Assembly: GCA_963576735.1 (NCBI GenBank)
Contig: OY755171.1
Span: 2,170,001 to 2,234,000 of the forward strand
DNA length: 64,000 bases
Reading direction: 5' to 3'
DNA from: Bedellia somnulentella
Taxonomy: Eukaryota; Arthropoda; Insecta; Lepidoptera; Bedelliidae
Shown: positions 9,845-22,746 of the stretch, in pieces
Layout of the letters: every line of letters begins with the position of its first letter
Position numbering within the stretch: the stretch's first letter is position 1
The notes under the pieces: generated by a model
Databases searched by the model: none
The model's input: only the letters and a program-made list of their open reading frames with translations
What the model was told of the DNA's origin: nothing
Translations under genes and position numbers: made by a program

Positions 9845-12800
9845 GCCCCCTTTTACGTGAACATTGTCCAATCAAAGCCTGCGACAACGTTACCTGATGT
9901 TCAGAAGTACGAGAACCAATACCACCCCTTGGAAAGTAAACAGCTTCAAGATTGGTTGGAGAGTTTAGTTAGGTTATAAAATATCATATATCGCGTAGAT
10001 ATAGCTTTTGACAGTTATTTTTTCCTTTCCAATACAATTTCATCCCAACTTTTTTTTTATATTATTATTTTATATTACCTTCCCTGTGATGATGACGGAA
10101 GTAAGCAAAAGTAGGATATAATAAGAAGAGAAAATAAAACAAATAATATATGCATTCAATATTTTGTATTACACACATACAAACACTGGATCAAAATCAA
10201 CATAAAAAAAATCAGGTTTGCAAAATCATCATAACAAGGTTAAAGCCATTAATGATTTTGTAATTGGACGACCAAGGATGAGATTATTAAATTAAACATT
10301 TATTTATTACAGGTTTTACTAACCAATTATTCAAAACTCACTCACGTTTTTGTTCGCATTTTACAAAAAAATATTAAAGGTAACTATAATTTCGAAAATA
10401 AATACGTTAAATAAAAACATATTCAAAATACTTAGCACTATTTGTTAAATAACTATAACCAAAATTATTTTTATTTGTTCATTCACACATACATTTCAAG
10501 GATTTTTGTATACTTAATTATTCTTTTTTTAATCACAAAGTTGTCTTACATTGGTTACAAATGTTTATGGTAGGAATATATTGTGAAAACCGTAAGTTAT
10601 GTTTTTGGACAAATCTTACTGCTGTTTTATAAGTCACCGTTAACTAATTAATCGACAAACATAAGTTTCTTAAACTTTTTCACACTCAAGTCCTTCGAAA
10701 ACGTTGTTTTATTAAAAACAATATTAGCAAATTGACAGCCCTTTGAATTCTGATACAAGGAAACCACCATACTTATGTTGAATAAAAACTACAGCCATCA
10801 AAAACTGGTATTTGCCTAAAAATTACTCCATGAATTCCTTTTGTTGGAATTAAATTCGCGAGGCTTATCATTATATTTGAACTTTTCTGAATATATCAAT
10901 TTTACAGGGCCTTTTCAATCGTGTATTTTAACGTAATGCAATGGTAAAATATTAGGACCTTGAACTTAATAGTAAATAGAACTTGACCGTAGTTTTGACA
11001 AGTAATACTTATTTTGAAACAATTAACAAAACGTAAATTACATCGGGAGCTTGTAATATTCCAGTAATCTTCGTACCCTTAAACGCTTATGACAACATAC
11101 ACAATAAAACGATTAAGCTGATACACTATCGAGAACAGCATGGGGTGTATTTAATTTCTTTCATATAAAACATTAGACTACTAAACGTTGTGATTTTTTA
11201 TTATGCTGCCAACAATGCTAAGGGATTGTATATATTTTAATTTTTTTGTTTTGATGGGAAACGCGGTCAGTTAAACAAATAGTTTATCTCGATTGAAACT
11301 ATTGCAACAGAACTTTTATCGGCGGAATACTATTGATATCAATGAGCGTCAAGATTGGACATAGATAAAACTCTTGAAAAACATTTGATATCTCTAGAAT
11401 TCGTATAAATTAACCACTCCATATTAATAAACAACTTTATCAAGATGCATATAGCAAGATTGCCATCTATTTTAAAATGCCGACTCAAAATATGCATTGT
11501 TCCGTAAGAATAGCATGTGGACATAATAACATCATTCCAAAAACAATACCACAATTATAAAAACTATATAACTATTCATTATTTAAAATAATTGCACATT
11601 GACAACAGGAATGTGAATAAAATATTATTTAAAGAAGAATTATGCTTAAGTTATTACATTTACAAACAAATTCTCGTACAAAATAGATTCGGATTCAAAA
11701 ACAAGCAGTCACTTGAATACAAGATTAAATAATTGGAACCTCTGAACCATAAGATCAATTAATTCAAAATGGCGGGTCAAATGGCCGGCCGCCGCGATAA
11801 TTTGTGGTGTGCGCTTAACAAGCTAATTAAAACCTACATCGTAAATAAATACAAGTGCGAAGAATAACTCTTAAATGACTAGTCAGCACAATACACGATT
11901 TTAATTATTCAAATATTAATACTACATTGCTTTTCACAATTGTACTTCCAAAAAATTGTGCCTATCTAACAATAATACTACTAAATCACTGAGAACAATT
12001 ATGTAAATTCTAATCACATTTTATTATTACTTTAGACTGGGCCGCGAACATATGAACTTAATTATACTTATTACTTTCCTTACTATAAGAAATACAAAAA
12101 GAGAAATGGTTAATATTCAGAGATCCAAGGAACCTTATTTTTATATGTATTATGCTAATTGTATTAAATATCTCAAAACTGGAACGCAGAGTATATTTTC
12201 AGTATAACTGGAGTTCTTGTTAATTAAGTATGAACACAGGCAAGAAGCTCAGCGTTAACTGAAATTAACTATCGCGGTTTACACACAAATTCCACAAAGA
12301 AATGGTGCAAGATAGTCAGATATATTATTAATCTGATACTTTATAAATACAGATTACTATTACTAACCGTATTCAACAGAATTAAAACAAATCAACAGTT
12401 TAAGTACACTTAAAAATCAATAAATATGCCATACAAAATATAAGTGGAAAACATGATCTACCAAGCAATCTACTATCGAGAAATTATGACGCAAATCTGT
12501 ACTTGAGTTATCTACGTACTGTGTTACAATCAGCTGAGTGTGTAATAGTATAATAAGTAGTTTCATACATCAGTGAATAAATAGGCTGAGGAAATCTTTG
12601 TTATGTATCATAATTACAATATAAATTTAATTAAAACTATTTTTATAAATAAAAAATATCCTGATTATATGGCGTTAAAAGTACTATTGTTTCACTGAAA
12701 AGTATTTTTTTATCTAGAGAATTGTATCTGATGGAGTAATATATTTACCTACTAAATTCCTACAACATTCATAGTGTCTAAAACTTATAACATAGTATTT

Positions 12801-13508
12801 TATCAATTTATTAATTGGGTGCAGTATGGCATACAAAAGTATTTCCTAAGTAAGATGCGTATCTTTAAGTTGTATGTCATTACTATAAGTAAATGTTTAA
12901 ATCAACATAGACATAAATATAAGTATAAAATACTTGACCTAAAAACAACATCACTGAGGATAACATATTGTATAATCGAAGTGTAAAACTACTAACTGTA
13001 CTTACTAGTTAAAGTTGTACATTGATTTCAAAAGAATTGTTATTATGAAGTATACTCTTAACTATTGTTGCTCAATTATTCGAATACATCACTTAAAAGA
13101 TACAAGATACAACCAAAAGATATTGTTAAAAAAGTTGCTTCCATTTAACTATAATATTACAAGATGATTTATGTCATGGAGGTGAAAAAAATATTATCAT
13201 ATAACTACATAAATATGGCCTAATTTCTACTTGTTCTGTTGCATTTAAGATAGTGACTATTATATAAGAATTAAAAAAACAAGTGTAATATTGATAAATT
13301 GCTAAATCTTATCTTTAAAAATTGTACTTATTAATCAAACTATCTTAATGAACTATGCAGTCACAGTCCAAGCTTTGGTATTATTATCAAGTGACAAGCG
13401 TTTATCAACTGTGTGACTCATATGTGTATGGTTCATGTGCACCTAGTACACCTTATCTATGGCATTCCAACTCAGTATGAGCATCAGTGCAATGTACTTG
13501 AAAACAAG
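9845..13508. other. AT-rich region downstream of egghead
   Basis: No repeated element shared with the rest of the window and no long open frame. Because egghead is transcribed leftward, some or all of this may be its 3' UTR; several minus-strand AATAAA words exist (for example 12807-12812) but none is decisive. A GC-richer island around 11765-11830 holds a 32-codon open frame with a favourable start context (see findings). Confidence 0.4.
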
Positions 13509-15299
13509 TCATACAGTAACTGGGATTTTAATTTCCTTATTCACAATATAAAACTTATGCTTCTTTCCTAAGATACCCCAAATTACAGCAATATTTTCAA
13601 TGCACACATTCAGTGGAATGGTTGCTACTGCACCAATTGTGAGAGCCAGAAATTTCCAAAATCCAAATCTCTGCATTGAGAAAGATTTCATAACTCCAAA
13701 TATGTACATATAAATGTTAACAGCCCCAGAGAAGGCACATACGAGATCCAACAAAAATGGGCATGGTATTGGACAAAGGGCTGCTAATAATGTGTTACTG
13801 GTTGAGAATGGCAGTGTCACCCAAGAATAGCATGATATTGCTAAAAAAATCTTATTATAAACAGGCAGCTCTTTTGAATGAACTACTAAAAGAATACCTT
13901 GAATCCACCTCTTCCTTTGTTGCATAAAATCCCACACAGAGAAAGGAGATTTTTCCCACATCTCACCTTCAATGAAGTTAAAAGAGAATCCCATTTTAAA
14001 TGCTTTGATGGCAAAGTAGCAGTCTTCAGCAACTGATCCATCCAGACCATTGTCAAAGGTCACTTGTTTTTCAGCTCCCACCTGAAATGTGATATAATTT
14101 TTTTAGCACTCTATATGTTACAACATTTTTAACAATATTTTAATAATTCACATATACATGTTAAATAAAGTTGTGAGGTCATATTAAGAACTCAGGTAAA
14201 TATTTAAAGTAATAAAACAATAAAATCATTTCATTCTGAAAATAGGAATACTTTTCTTAACAATAATAATATTCTAAGGGCATTTTAAATCATTAGATTT
14301 ATATTTAAATACCTATTTATCCATTTCTGCTAAATAAAGAAGTAAAGTTATGTTGTTATTAAGTGGTTGTAAACTAAGTCATCACTATAAGAAGGCTCTA
14401 CAGTTAATTCTTTAAATTCAAATATGTAATTTTACCTCCTCTAAAGTGTGGGGCTAATCTATTTTTACATAATTTAATGATTAGCAAATCATTCTTACCT
14501 GAGTAACAACATAAGACCCTTTCCAGCTGAACAATGGTTTGTGGAAACAATAAAACTGAAATCTCAACTTTCCCATATCATCAGAAACTCGAAAACTGTC
14601 AGCCAGTGTTGTCAGCCAGTTCACAACATTCTCATTAGCATAAGTAATCAGACCTTGACCAAAATGGTGTTGGCCATCTAACACAAAGTTTAGTATTCCT
14701 TTTATAGAATTCTCAGTAAGCAGAGTTTCCTCATCCAAGTGCACTACCCAATCATTATCACTCAACATGCTTACACTGTCTTCTAAACAATATTGCAGAG
14801 CCCTTGACTTAAACAAAGCACCTGACTTAGTCTTATACTCAGATGGAACAACCACTTCTCTGATCCTTCTATCTTCAGGTATATTCAAAACCTTGTCTGT
14901 GACAACTTCAATCATAAAATCTTCCATTCCAACATCAATGCATATGTTTTTATTTCTTAGTACATTTGTTTTCACTAGGTCAGGGAAATCACCTCTAGTT
15001 ACCACTCTTATACAAATAAATGGAGCCAGGAGGGGTGAACCTTTTAGTTTCACTTTACCAGGAAAAGTATTGTAGAACATTAATCCAGCAAAATTGCATA
15101 GTACTTGAGGGATCGCAAGAAGAATTAGTAGTCTTAGAGCATATAATATTATGGTTCCAAAAACTCCATAAGCTTCCACTGGATCTATATCTTGCTTTTC
15201 ATCCTGAGACGTTAGGGATCCAGTAAAAACCAAAAAATTGTATATAAACAAGGAAAACAGTAAGCAATGTAATAAATGTTTAACCCGGCCTCGCAACAT
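13509..15299 (-). CDS. egh: Beta-1,4-mannosyltransferase egghead, two coding exons
   Basis: Exon 1 is 14499-15299 (267 codons), the intron 14082-14498 (GT donor after CAG, AG acceptor, phase 0), exon 2 13509-14081 (190 codons plus stop). The total of 457 residues matches the length I recall for Drosophila egghead. The enzyme adds mannose to glucosylceramide in arthropod glycosphingolipid synthesis and is a Golgi/ER membrane protein of glycosyltransferase family 2. Visible: hydrophobic segments at about 8-27 and 45-75, the acidic motif DEE at 189-191, ED at 286-287 inside GSVAEDC, the QQRKRW motif at 321-326, then further membrane segments in the C-terminal third. All expected catalytic motifs are present and no frame is broken, so the gene is probably functional. 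The exon 2 frame opens with valine, which confirms it is not a separate start. Confidence 0.96.
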
Positions 15300-15316
15300 C
15301 TGAAAAAAAGAATAAA
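15300..15316 (-). other. 3' splice site immediately before the egghead ATG
   Basis: On the minus strand a T-rich tract ends in CAG directly followed by the ATG. This implies a 5' UTR intron whose upstream exon(s) I could not identify in the transposon-filled sequence beyond 15.5 kb. Confidence 0.6.
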
Positions 15317-15527
15317 GTTAAATAAATCAAAATTTAATTATTTTAAGCTTAAGTACCTTTGTCTTAAGAATAATTACCTCGAATACAATAAATTTATTTA
15401 TTTTTACTAGTTTTATAAAATAATGTATACACTTAAACTTAAATCACTAAAAACTATCTTCCCTTCCCCCTAACTAACTATTGCCATAATCTGTGTCAGG
15501 CACAGATTACAATATATGTACTAATGT

Positions 15528-16118
15528 CAGGGGCTGGAAACTTCCCTACATCCTCACTTTGTGGTTTTTAACAGCGCAATCTATTAACCTTCCACCAGAA
15601 ACCTAATAAATAAGCGCGCCGTAATTTGCATATTCATCAATAGATGGCACTGTCAGTAATTGCTACATTGCGGTATGATTTCTTCTTTATTAGAGTATAT
15701 AAATCCAAAATTTTATGCGATAATTTCGTCTTAGCCCTATCCGACTTAGCTTAGCACCACCGGGTCGGGCTTCAGCCGACCGGCATAACACACGTCAAGG
15801 TGACGCCGCATAGGCCGCAGGGCCAGCAGCACCGAACCGTAGGGGTTTTGGTCGGTAAAAGTCCGACATACCCCCGTCGCTCTCTCGAGTGGCGGGGGAT
15901 CCTATGAGGATTTCCCCACCGGTATACAAAAAAATAATAAAAAACAATAATTTCGTGAGAAAATTACTGAAAAATGGTGAAGAATGGTGACTACTTCACA
16001 TATAAACTCAAGATTAGAGATATCGACATGTTTTGGATTTTGTTAATATTATATTTTCGTAGCCATACAGAGGTACAGCTAAGTTAAGGCGCAATATATA
16101 CCTATAGATCAGTATTTC
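15528..16118. repeat. Interspersed repeat X (CAGGGGCTGGAAAC family)
   Basis: Matches 26863-27200: both begin CAGGGGCTGGAAAC and share AGCGCGCCGTAATTTGCATATT, ATAGATGGCACTGT and TTAGAGTATATAAA in order. This copy carries a SINE at 15730-15946. The superfamily is unknown; a hAT-like CAGGGG start is suggestive only. Confidence 0.7.
15730..15946 (+). mobile_element. GC-rich retroposed insertion (SINE-like), about 217 bp
   Basis: Flanked by a perfect 10-bp duplication ATAATTTCGT (15720-15729, 15947-15956) inside repeat X. It ends in an A-rich tail. The body is strikingly GC-rich for this window (CGGGTCGGGCTTCAGCCGACC is self-complementary; GTGGCGGGGGATCC near the end). I recall similar sequences scattered in moth genomes but cannot name the family. 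Confidence 0.75.
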
Positions 16119-16205
16119 CCTAAGTGTGAGTCGCGACCCACTGGTGGGTCCGTGGGTCGCGGATAGATTTTGGGTTGGTCCTGAGTCCTGACTGTCGCGT
16201 CGCAT
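16119..16205. repeat. Short repeat with GGGTCGCG inverted words
   Basis: Contains GTCGCGACCCACTGGTGGGTC followed by GTGGGTCGCGG. A related piece appears near 40743-40790 (GTCCCGACAAGTTTGGGAAACACTG). Probably a SINE or MITE fragment. Confidence 0.4.
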
Positions 16206-16358
16206 AGATCTTTTAATCTACGAGCAGCACGTGCAGTGAACGGGACATCATTGTCAAATTTAATGAATAGTTTTTTCCTTAAATAGTTGTTTCCTGAACT
16301 TACAAATAAACTAAATAAGTTTAAATATTTTTGTTCATGAAAACCTCATGTGGGGGAT

Positions 16359-16846
16359 TATCTATACTATAATAAGACTGTACAGAGGTCGAAACTGTAC
16401 ATTGAAAAAAAATAAAAACCGGTGGGATATGTTTAATTTTCGATACTGAAGCCAAATTTGCGGTTTTTGAAAAAAATGACTGTCTGTCTGTATGTCCGGT
16501 CATCACGTTAATTCTACCAGACGGATCTTGATCAAATTTGGTATGAATGTAGCTTATACACCTGGTCAACATATAGGATCATATCATTTATCCCGGATTT
16601 CGCAAGGGTTCCCATAGGAGCATAAAAAAACATAACTTCTATATGGTTCCCCATATTAACACGATTCGTTTTTTTCAAAAAAATAAAAAAATTCAAATTT
16701 CATTTATTTACCATAAAAGTGCACAATACAACTTACAAATCTTTTAATATAATATTCGTTATGTTGCTGCAAAATAACATTACCATTGGTCTCCACACTA
16801 GGCGAACCTGTATCGCGGAGGCCGGATTTTTTTCCTACGTCTAGGG
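16359..16846 (+). mobile_element. Helitron-like element, divergent copy
   Basis: The start TCTATACTATAATAAGACTGT with the following GTACAGAGGTC, ATCGATACTGA-like and GTCTGTCTGTC words matches the Helitron at 30012. The 3' end is less certain; a CTAG at 16843-16846 is a candidate but the usual hairpin before it is not clear. Confidence 0.5.
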
Positions 16847-17037
16847 GGTTTACAACGATTTAATTAATTGAGTATTTATTTAGAGATGAATTATATTTAC
16901 AATTAATGAATATATTCTTCCTAATTTATGTTCATTTTTAAACTTATTACAAATATATTGATAGTGAAATTTTAAAACTAAAAACTATCAAATGCATGCT
17001 AATAACTATTAACAAAAACTAATAACTATGCAAAAAC

Positions 17038-17155
17038 GTGGGTACTCTGAACACCAGGTGATAAAGGCACGTGATGTTCAGATCAGAAGTATTAGTACCT
17101 CTGCCAATCCCTTCGGGGATATTCGGCGTGAACGTTTATGTTATGTTATGTTATG
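17038..17155 (+). mobile_element. tRNA-related SINE, 5'-truncated copy with (TTATG)n tail
   Basis: Ends in GTTTATG then several TTATG units. Upstream body matches the reverse-strand SINE at 42191-42569 (CTCTGCCAA-CCCTTCGGGGAT, GGCGTGAACGTTTATG). The tRNA-like head is missing. Confidence 0.75.
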
Positions 17156-17381
17156 AAATTTTTTCATCGAACGACTTTATCAGACTCTTCATTAATAGTC
17201 TTTTTGGAAAAAATAATGGTTTCATCCATTTTCATCAAAATAAATGTCCATTTAATTGTTTGTCAATAGTATGACTACTAGGTATATACGGGGGCGGTCC
17301 CAAAAGTACCCGACCTGACAAAGAAAACAATAAAAATATTGGAAAAATATTTATTATTTTCCAACATAGTCTCCTTTTAGC

Positions 17382-18024
17382 TTAGTCTCGATACACTGAT
17401 TGTTCCCAACGATGTTCTATGGCTTCAATACCCTCTTTATAGTAGGAACTAGGAACCGTCAAGCTCTTCAAAATAGCTATTAACCGCACTCTCTACTTCT
17501 TCATTGTTCTCAAATCTTTTACCGCCGAGCCATTTTTTTGAATTTGGAAACAGAAAATAATCCGAGGGAGCTAGATCTGGCGAATAGGGAGCATGAGGAA
17601 GCAATTCGAACTTCAGTTCGTTGATTTTAGCCATCGCAATGACGCACGTGTGGACTGGTGCGTTGTCGTGGTGAAACACCTCTTTTTTTTCTGGAGATGG
17701 GGCCGTTTTTCCATTATTTCTTCGCTCAAACGCTGCAATAAGGCTGCATAATATTCACCGTTAATTGTCTTTCCTTTTTCGAGGTAATCAATAAATATTA
17801 TCCCATGTGAATCCCAAAAAACGGAGGCCATAACCTTTCCAGCTGACTGAATGGTCTTTGCCTTCTTTGGAGCCGGCTCAGCCTTCTCAGTCCACTGCTT
17901 TGACTGCTTCTTGGTCTCAGGTGTAAAATGGTGGACCCATGTTTCGTCCATGGTAATGAATCGACGCAAAAATTCGGCTTTATTGTTGCGAAACATTGCC
18001 AAACACTCGATGGAAACATCCTCA
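17382..18024 (-). pseudogene. Mariner transposase, C-terminal piece
   Basis: Contains the catalytic domain: TMDETWVHH (first D), FHHDNAPVH (second D) and PYSPDLAPSDYFLF (third D), the DD34D pattern of mariners. A one-base shift in an A-run at about 17683-17690 breaks the frame and a stop falls just after ELDGS, but the ending up to 17382 is still readable. The N-terminal side continues in the piece at 23029 after removal of the Transib. Confidence 0.9.
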
Positions 18025-18276
18025 CGGCGCACAGTGTAGGAATTTCATGATCTGGCGAGATTTAATTATTTAACAAACATAACTTATTTTTTATAGTGAA
18101 ATAGATGTTATATGCTATTAAAAGTTTTATTAAAATAATAAAAAAGTAACGAAATGAGTTTTAAAGGTAAATTCACTAAAAAATCATTTAACTATAACAC
18201 AGAAAGCATTAAAATACATATAAGTCACTTTGGTCGTCCCTAGGTGTCTCATCTGGCGTAGGTAAGGAAAGCAAAT

Positions 18277-19424
18277 TCAAAACTTCGGGTTCAGTTGACT
18301 TTTTTTCATCCTAGGGATATATCGCAAGCTGGCTATATAAGGATCTGATGATATCAGTAGCCTGTTAATAAGATCCTCGTTGGTGTCGACACGTGATCTT
18401 TTTCGTATAAAATATTCTCTATACCTTCGGGTATCCTTATTCCTGGCCTCTTGTGCTTCCTCAGACAATTGGGCAATAGGAAGAATACATGAGGCTATTA
18501 CTTCTCTGCCATGGAATAGCACTTTGTGGACGCTGACAGGCATATTGAACCAAGAGTATTCCTGTAGGTAGAGGTTTATGGTATCTTTGATATATGTATC
18601 CAACGCATTTAAATCGATCGCAAACCCAGAGCCTAGAGTTTCTAAAATTATGTGAAATCTATTTATCAGTTCCAAGTTGACTCCAGTAATTTCTGCAGTT
18701 TTTGTTAGATTTCGGAAAAACCTTTTGGCGGTATTGCCGTCATTAGTATTTCCAGCTTGTTGAGTCGGCATGTCCACTAGTAAACCTAACTCAGTTCTGA
18801 AACTTCTTTGTATGGCTTCCTTCCTAACTTTAATTTTATCCTTATTTTCCTGGCCTCGAACTTGCCATACTTTTATATCCAGTCGATAGGTTATATACAG
18901 TATACATTCCATGAAACGAATCTAGGAATGCAAAGATGAAAGACCAAAAGACAATGCGGCTTGATCGACAGGTTTATTGATTATAACAGCTGGCTGGCGG
19001 GCTGGTGGAAGCAATAAGATTTTCAACTTTTCGCCTTTTAGTCTTATTACAGCATTCTGAAAAAGGTTTTTGTGGTCTTCCAGGACTACTCAAATGCGAA
19101 GAAGATGGGAGTTCGTACACGGTACGGAAACACGATTTTAGTATTCAACCAGTCGGAATTATTCTGTAAAAAGCGATCGCGTGTACGGTTACTGTCTGCC
19201 CATTTTTCTTCCAATCTTGCCAATAAAGACCTTAAAATCTTTTTAATTTCCTTTAAAGCATCTTCAGAAAGCCTTATCGGCTCAAAACGGCTGATAATAA
19301 AATGAAAAACAGCATCAAAACGCTCTTTCCCCTTCTTCACATACCAAATATCAAATATTTGCATTCTGGTAATTTCAGAAGTCATCCTAAAAAAAAATTC
19401 TTTGAGAGGTGCAAAAACGGGCAA
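18277..19424 (-). pseudogene. Transib transposase, internally deleted
   Basis: The N-terminal piece (19086-19424) contains KKILRSLLARLEEKWADSN and FLQNNSDWL, typical of the region before the catalytic core. The C-terminal piece (18277-18912) contains GNTNDGNTAKRFF, MPVSVHKVLFHG, LSEEAQEARNKDTRRYRE and NRLLISSDPYI. The glutamate-rich SEEAQEARNKD block corresponds to the region around the third catalytic residue of the RAG1/Transib DDE core. The pieces are only 173 bp apart, so the middle, with the two catalytic aspartates, is missing. The element could move only with enzyme supplied by another copy. Confidence 0.8.
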
Positions 19425-19639
19425 AATCTGTTAATTAAATCTACTAGTTAAGACTACAACCTATATTATGATGTAATTTTTGCTACGTAATATCTTGTAA
19501 TAATGTAACATTTTCCCTATTCAAATTTACCTTTATAAAAAAAACGTATATTTTTTAGGCTCATTCGTTTAAATGCGTTTATGTATATATTATAAATAAA
19601 CAGTCTTATTCTTACCTTAAGAGACTGTAAACACCGTAA

Positions 19640-22600
19640 ATTTTAACTTACGTAGACTTTAACATTAATTTTTGTGACACAAATGACCGGTACTATCGAT
19701 GTTTATCTGACTTTCTTACATCGGTAAATTTGACTCAGGTGGTTATGGAACCGACTCATTTTACAGACCATAGCGAAACGACTATTGACTTGATATGTAC
19801 TGACGTCCCTGTCCGTCATGTAAATACACACCACATTCCTGATCTGGGTCGTCATGCTTTTATTACAGTGCAACTTGACATAAAGAAACCTAGACTCATA
19901 CCAAGGACGATAACCTTTCACTGACATAAATATAGATGACTTTAATAAGGATGTTGAAAACACAGACTGGGACATAATTAAAATATATGAAGACGTTGAC
20001 GACATGCTTACAGCTTTCAATGATTGCGTCATCCGATTATTTGACAAACATGCACCGGTGAAAACAGTTGTGGTCAAAGACGCGCCAAAACCATGGCTAA
20101 CTTACAATGTTAGATTGATGATGCATCTCCGAAACGAAGCGCATCTTAAGGCAAAAAAAGATAAAACAGAATCAAGCATACAATACTACAAAGACCTTAA
20201 GCATCAAGTTATCACAGCAGTCCATAACGAAAAAAAAGCATTTTATGAACATGTCATCAATAGTAGTGTGGATGACTCGCGAACACTTTGGAAGAATCTC
20301 AAACGAACTGTTCTTCCAAACAAACGGAATATAGAATTACCTGCACACTTCAATGACCCGGATGACATAAATCGTTACTTTGGTCAAGTTCCCGGTAGTA
20401 ATGATGTAAGCATTTCAGACTTGACATACATTGAATTTAACCGACATGGACCTGCTACCTTTACTCTTAACACAGTTACACTGGATCAAGTTGCTAAAGT
20501 GGTGACTGGGATCAAAACTAAAGCAAAGGGTATCGACGAAATTGACATTGATATGCTTTTACTTACTTTTCCGACTACTCTTGACGTACTGACATGCATT
20601 GTTAATAGAAGCATTGCAACAAGCAAATTCCCTTCTGTATGGAAAATTGCTAGAATTGCACCATTACCCAAAAAACCAAATCCCGTCTTAGTTTCCGACC
20701 TTCGAGCAATAAGTATTCTTCCATGTGCATCGAAGATAGTAGAGAGGGTGGTATGCGATCAGCTTATGAAATATCTGGAGAACAACAACATTTTGCCCGT
20801 ATACCAATCAGGATTCCGCAAGGGACATTCAACAGCGACAGCCCTCCTTGATGTTATTGATAATATACTCCATGATTTAGAAAACGGAAAGAGTACAATA
20901 TTGGCACTGTTGGATTTCTCCAGAGCTTTCGATTGCTTGTGCAAGCCTTTGCTGCTATCCAAGTTGTCGTATTACGGATTTGATGTATCAGTGATCCAAT
21001 GGTTTAATAGTTATCTGACGGGGAGAGCACAGTTTGTCGAGATACGTAGTAGAGATGGTATATCTCACACTTCATCGGTTAGTGAACTAGAAAGAGGTGT
21101 ACCACAAGGTTCAATTTTGGGCCCCTTACTGTTCATACTATATATTGCAGACCTAGTTCAGAATATAGAAAACTGTAAAAACCATATGTACGCCGATGAC
21201 TTGCAATTATACATTTCTGGTATACCGACAAATGGTGCCCTCACTGCTGACAAACTAAACGCAGATTTGGATCAAATTGTTTCCTGGTCCAAGAAAAATT
21301 GCCTTATTTTAAATCCTGATAAGTCAAAGTTCATGGTACTTGGAACCAAATCGCAAATACGTAATACGTTGGGAGCTCTCGCGAACAAGGATGTAACTGT
21401 TAGGGGCCAACCACTGGAGAGGGTGGAAGAAGCGCGAAACCTTGGTCTGTTGATGGATGGGGAACTTAAGTTCGAAAACCACATCCAGGCTGTGGTTAGC
21501 AATTGTTTTTACCGTCTCAAAGTACTTTACAATATTCGTGATTATCTGAGTGTGGATTTGCGTGTTCACCTTTGCGAATCGCTGATATTGTCAAGGTTAA
21601 ACTACGGTGATGTGGTTTATGGCAGTTGCATACTTGGTCGTACACAGAGGCTGATACAGCGTGTGCAAAACGCATGTGCACGTTATTGCTTTCATGTCCC
21701 ACCACGTTCCCACATCACTCCACATTTGAACGATGCAAAACTACTTAATATGCAGGCTCGTAGATGGCTACACCTTGCGACAATGATGTTTGGTGTTGTC
21801 AGACTGGAATCACCAGCATATTTGTATAATAAAATAAAATGGTCATCTATGAAATATCAGTACAAAACAAGAGCAATCCTGCCGAAACACAGAACAGCGG
21901 CATTTCGAGGCTCTTTTAAATTTGCAGCGTCCAAATATTGGAATGACCTCCCTCCCCCAATCCGTGAAGTGTCAAGTAAAGGTACCTTTAAGCGTAAGCT
22001 AAAAGTATACCTACTTGCTCAACAAAATCCGCCTCTCTAAATGTCCGTTCCTGTCCTGTCTATTTTCTATATGCATTAATAATATTCATATTATTCTTAA
22101 ATATGTATTATTTAATTTAAACAATCTATTTCCTGCAACTGTTATTGTAAGTAGTTTATGTTGTTTTCTTTTCATTAATTATTTTAATTGTATAGTATAC
22201 ATGTATTAAGTATAAATATACCTACTAATTCATATTATAAGTTGTATTTTTGTGTACAGATATATAACGAACGTATTTGTTATTTAAGTTATTATTGATT
22301 TGCTATATATGATTTGTATTCTTATTCAGTATGTAAGTACTAAAATATCTTATTTTTATACTTTTATATTTATCACTTATTATATTTGTGTATGTATTTA
22401 TGTAATCAGCACATTTTAGCACTGATCAATTTTTAATATTATTTTTTTTAATATTGTTTTTTTTTGTTATGTTTTACAATAAATTGGCTGTAGTGATTTA
22501 AATTTATGTAAGGTCCGTATGTCACTACAAGTCTGGCGCTGACTGAAAATCAGTGTTGTGAGGTAAAACTCACAACGACAACGCTGAGTCAGACGCCATT

Positions 22601-22746
22601 TTGTTGTTTTCGCGCATTATGTGAGATGAACACTGTTTTTATTGTTAAATGTTTTTTTTTTTTTTTTACCTTTATTTATTTTGTAAAAATATTTACATGT
22701 TCATGTGCGACTGACAGCAAATAAACGTTTTTTCTTCTTCTTCTTC
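19640..22746 (+). mobile_element. 5'-truncated LINE (CR1/Jockey group) inside Transib
   Basis: Begins within the endonuclease domain (VDFNINFCDTND near 19655) and ends in a TTC repeat at 22746 after a 0.7-kb 3' UTR. Located in the Transib between the transposase start and the right terminus. I could not find a convincing target duplication. Confidence 0.85.
19652..22040 (+). pseudogene. LINE ORF2: endonuclease end plus reverse transcriptase
   Basis: The endonuclease C-terminus (19652-19924) has THFTDHSETTIDLICTD and PDLGRHAFITV. A frameshift between 19924 and 20004 separates it from a 678-codon frame (20004-22040). That frame contains the reverse transcriptase: LPKKPNPVLVSDLRAISIL, YQSGFRKGHSTATAL, LLDFSRAFD, GVPQGSILGPLLFILYI and the catalytic HMYADDLQLY, then a C-terminal region with LIQRVQNACARY and YWNDLPPPIRE. 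The RT frame is uninterrupted, so decay is mild, but the missing 5' end and the shift make the copy dead. Confidence 0.88.
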
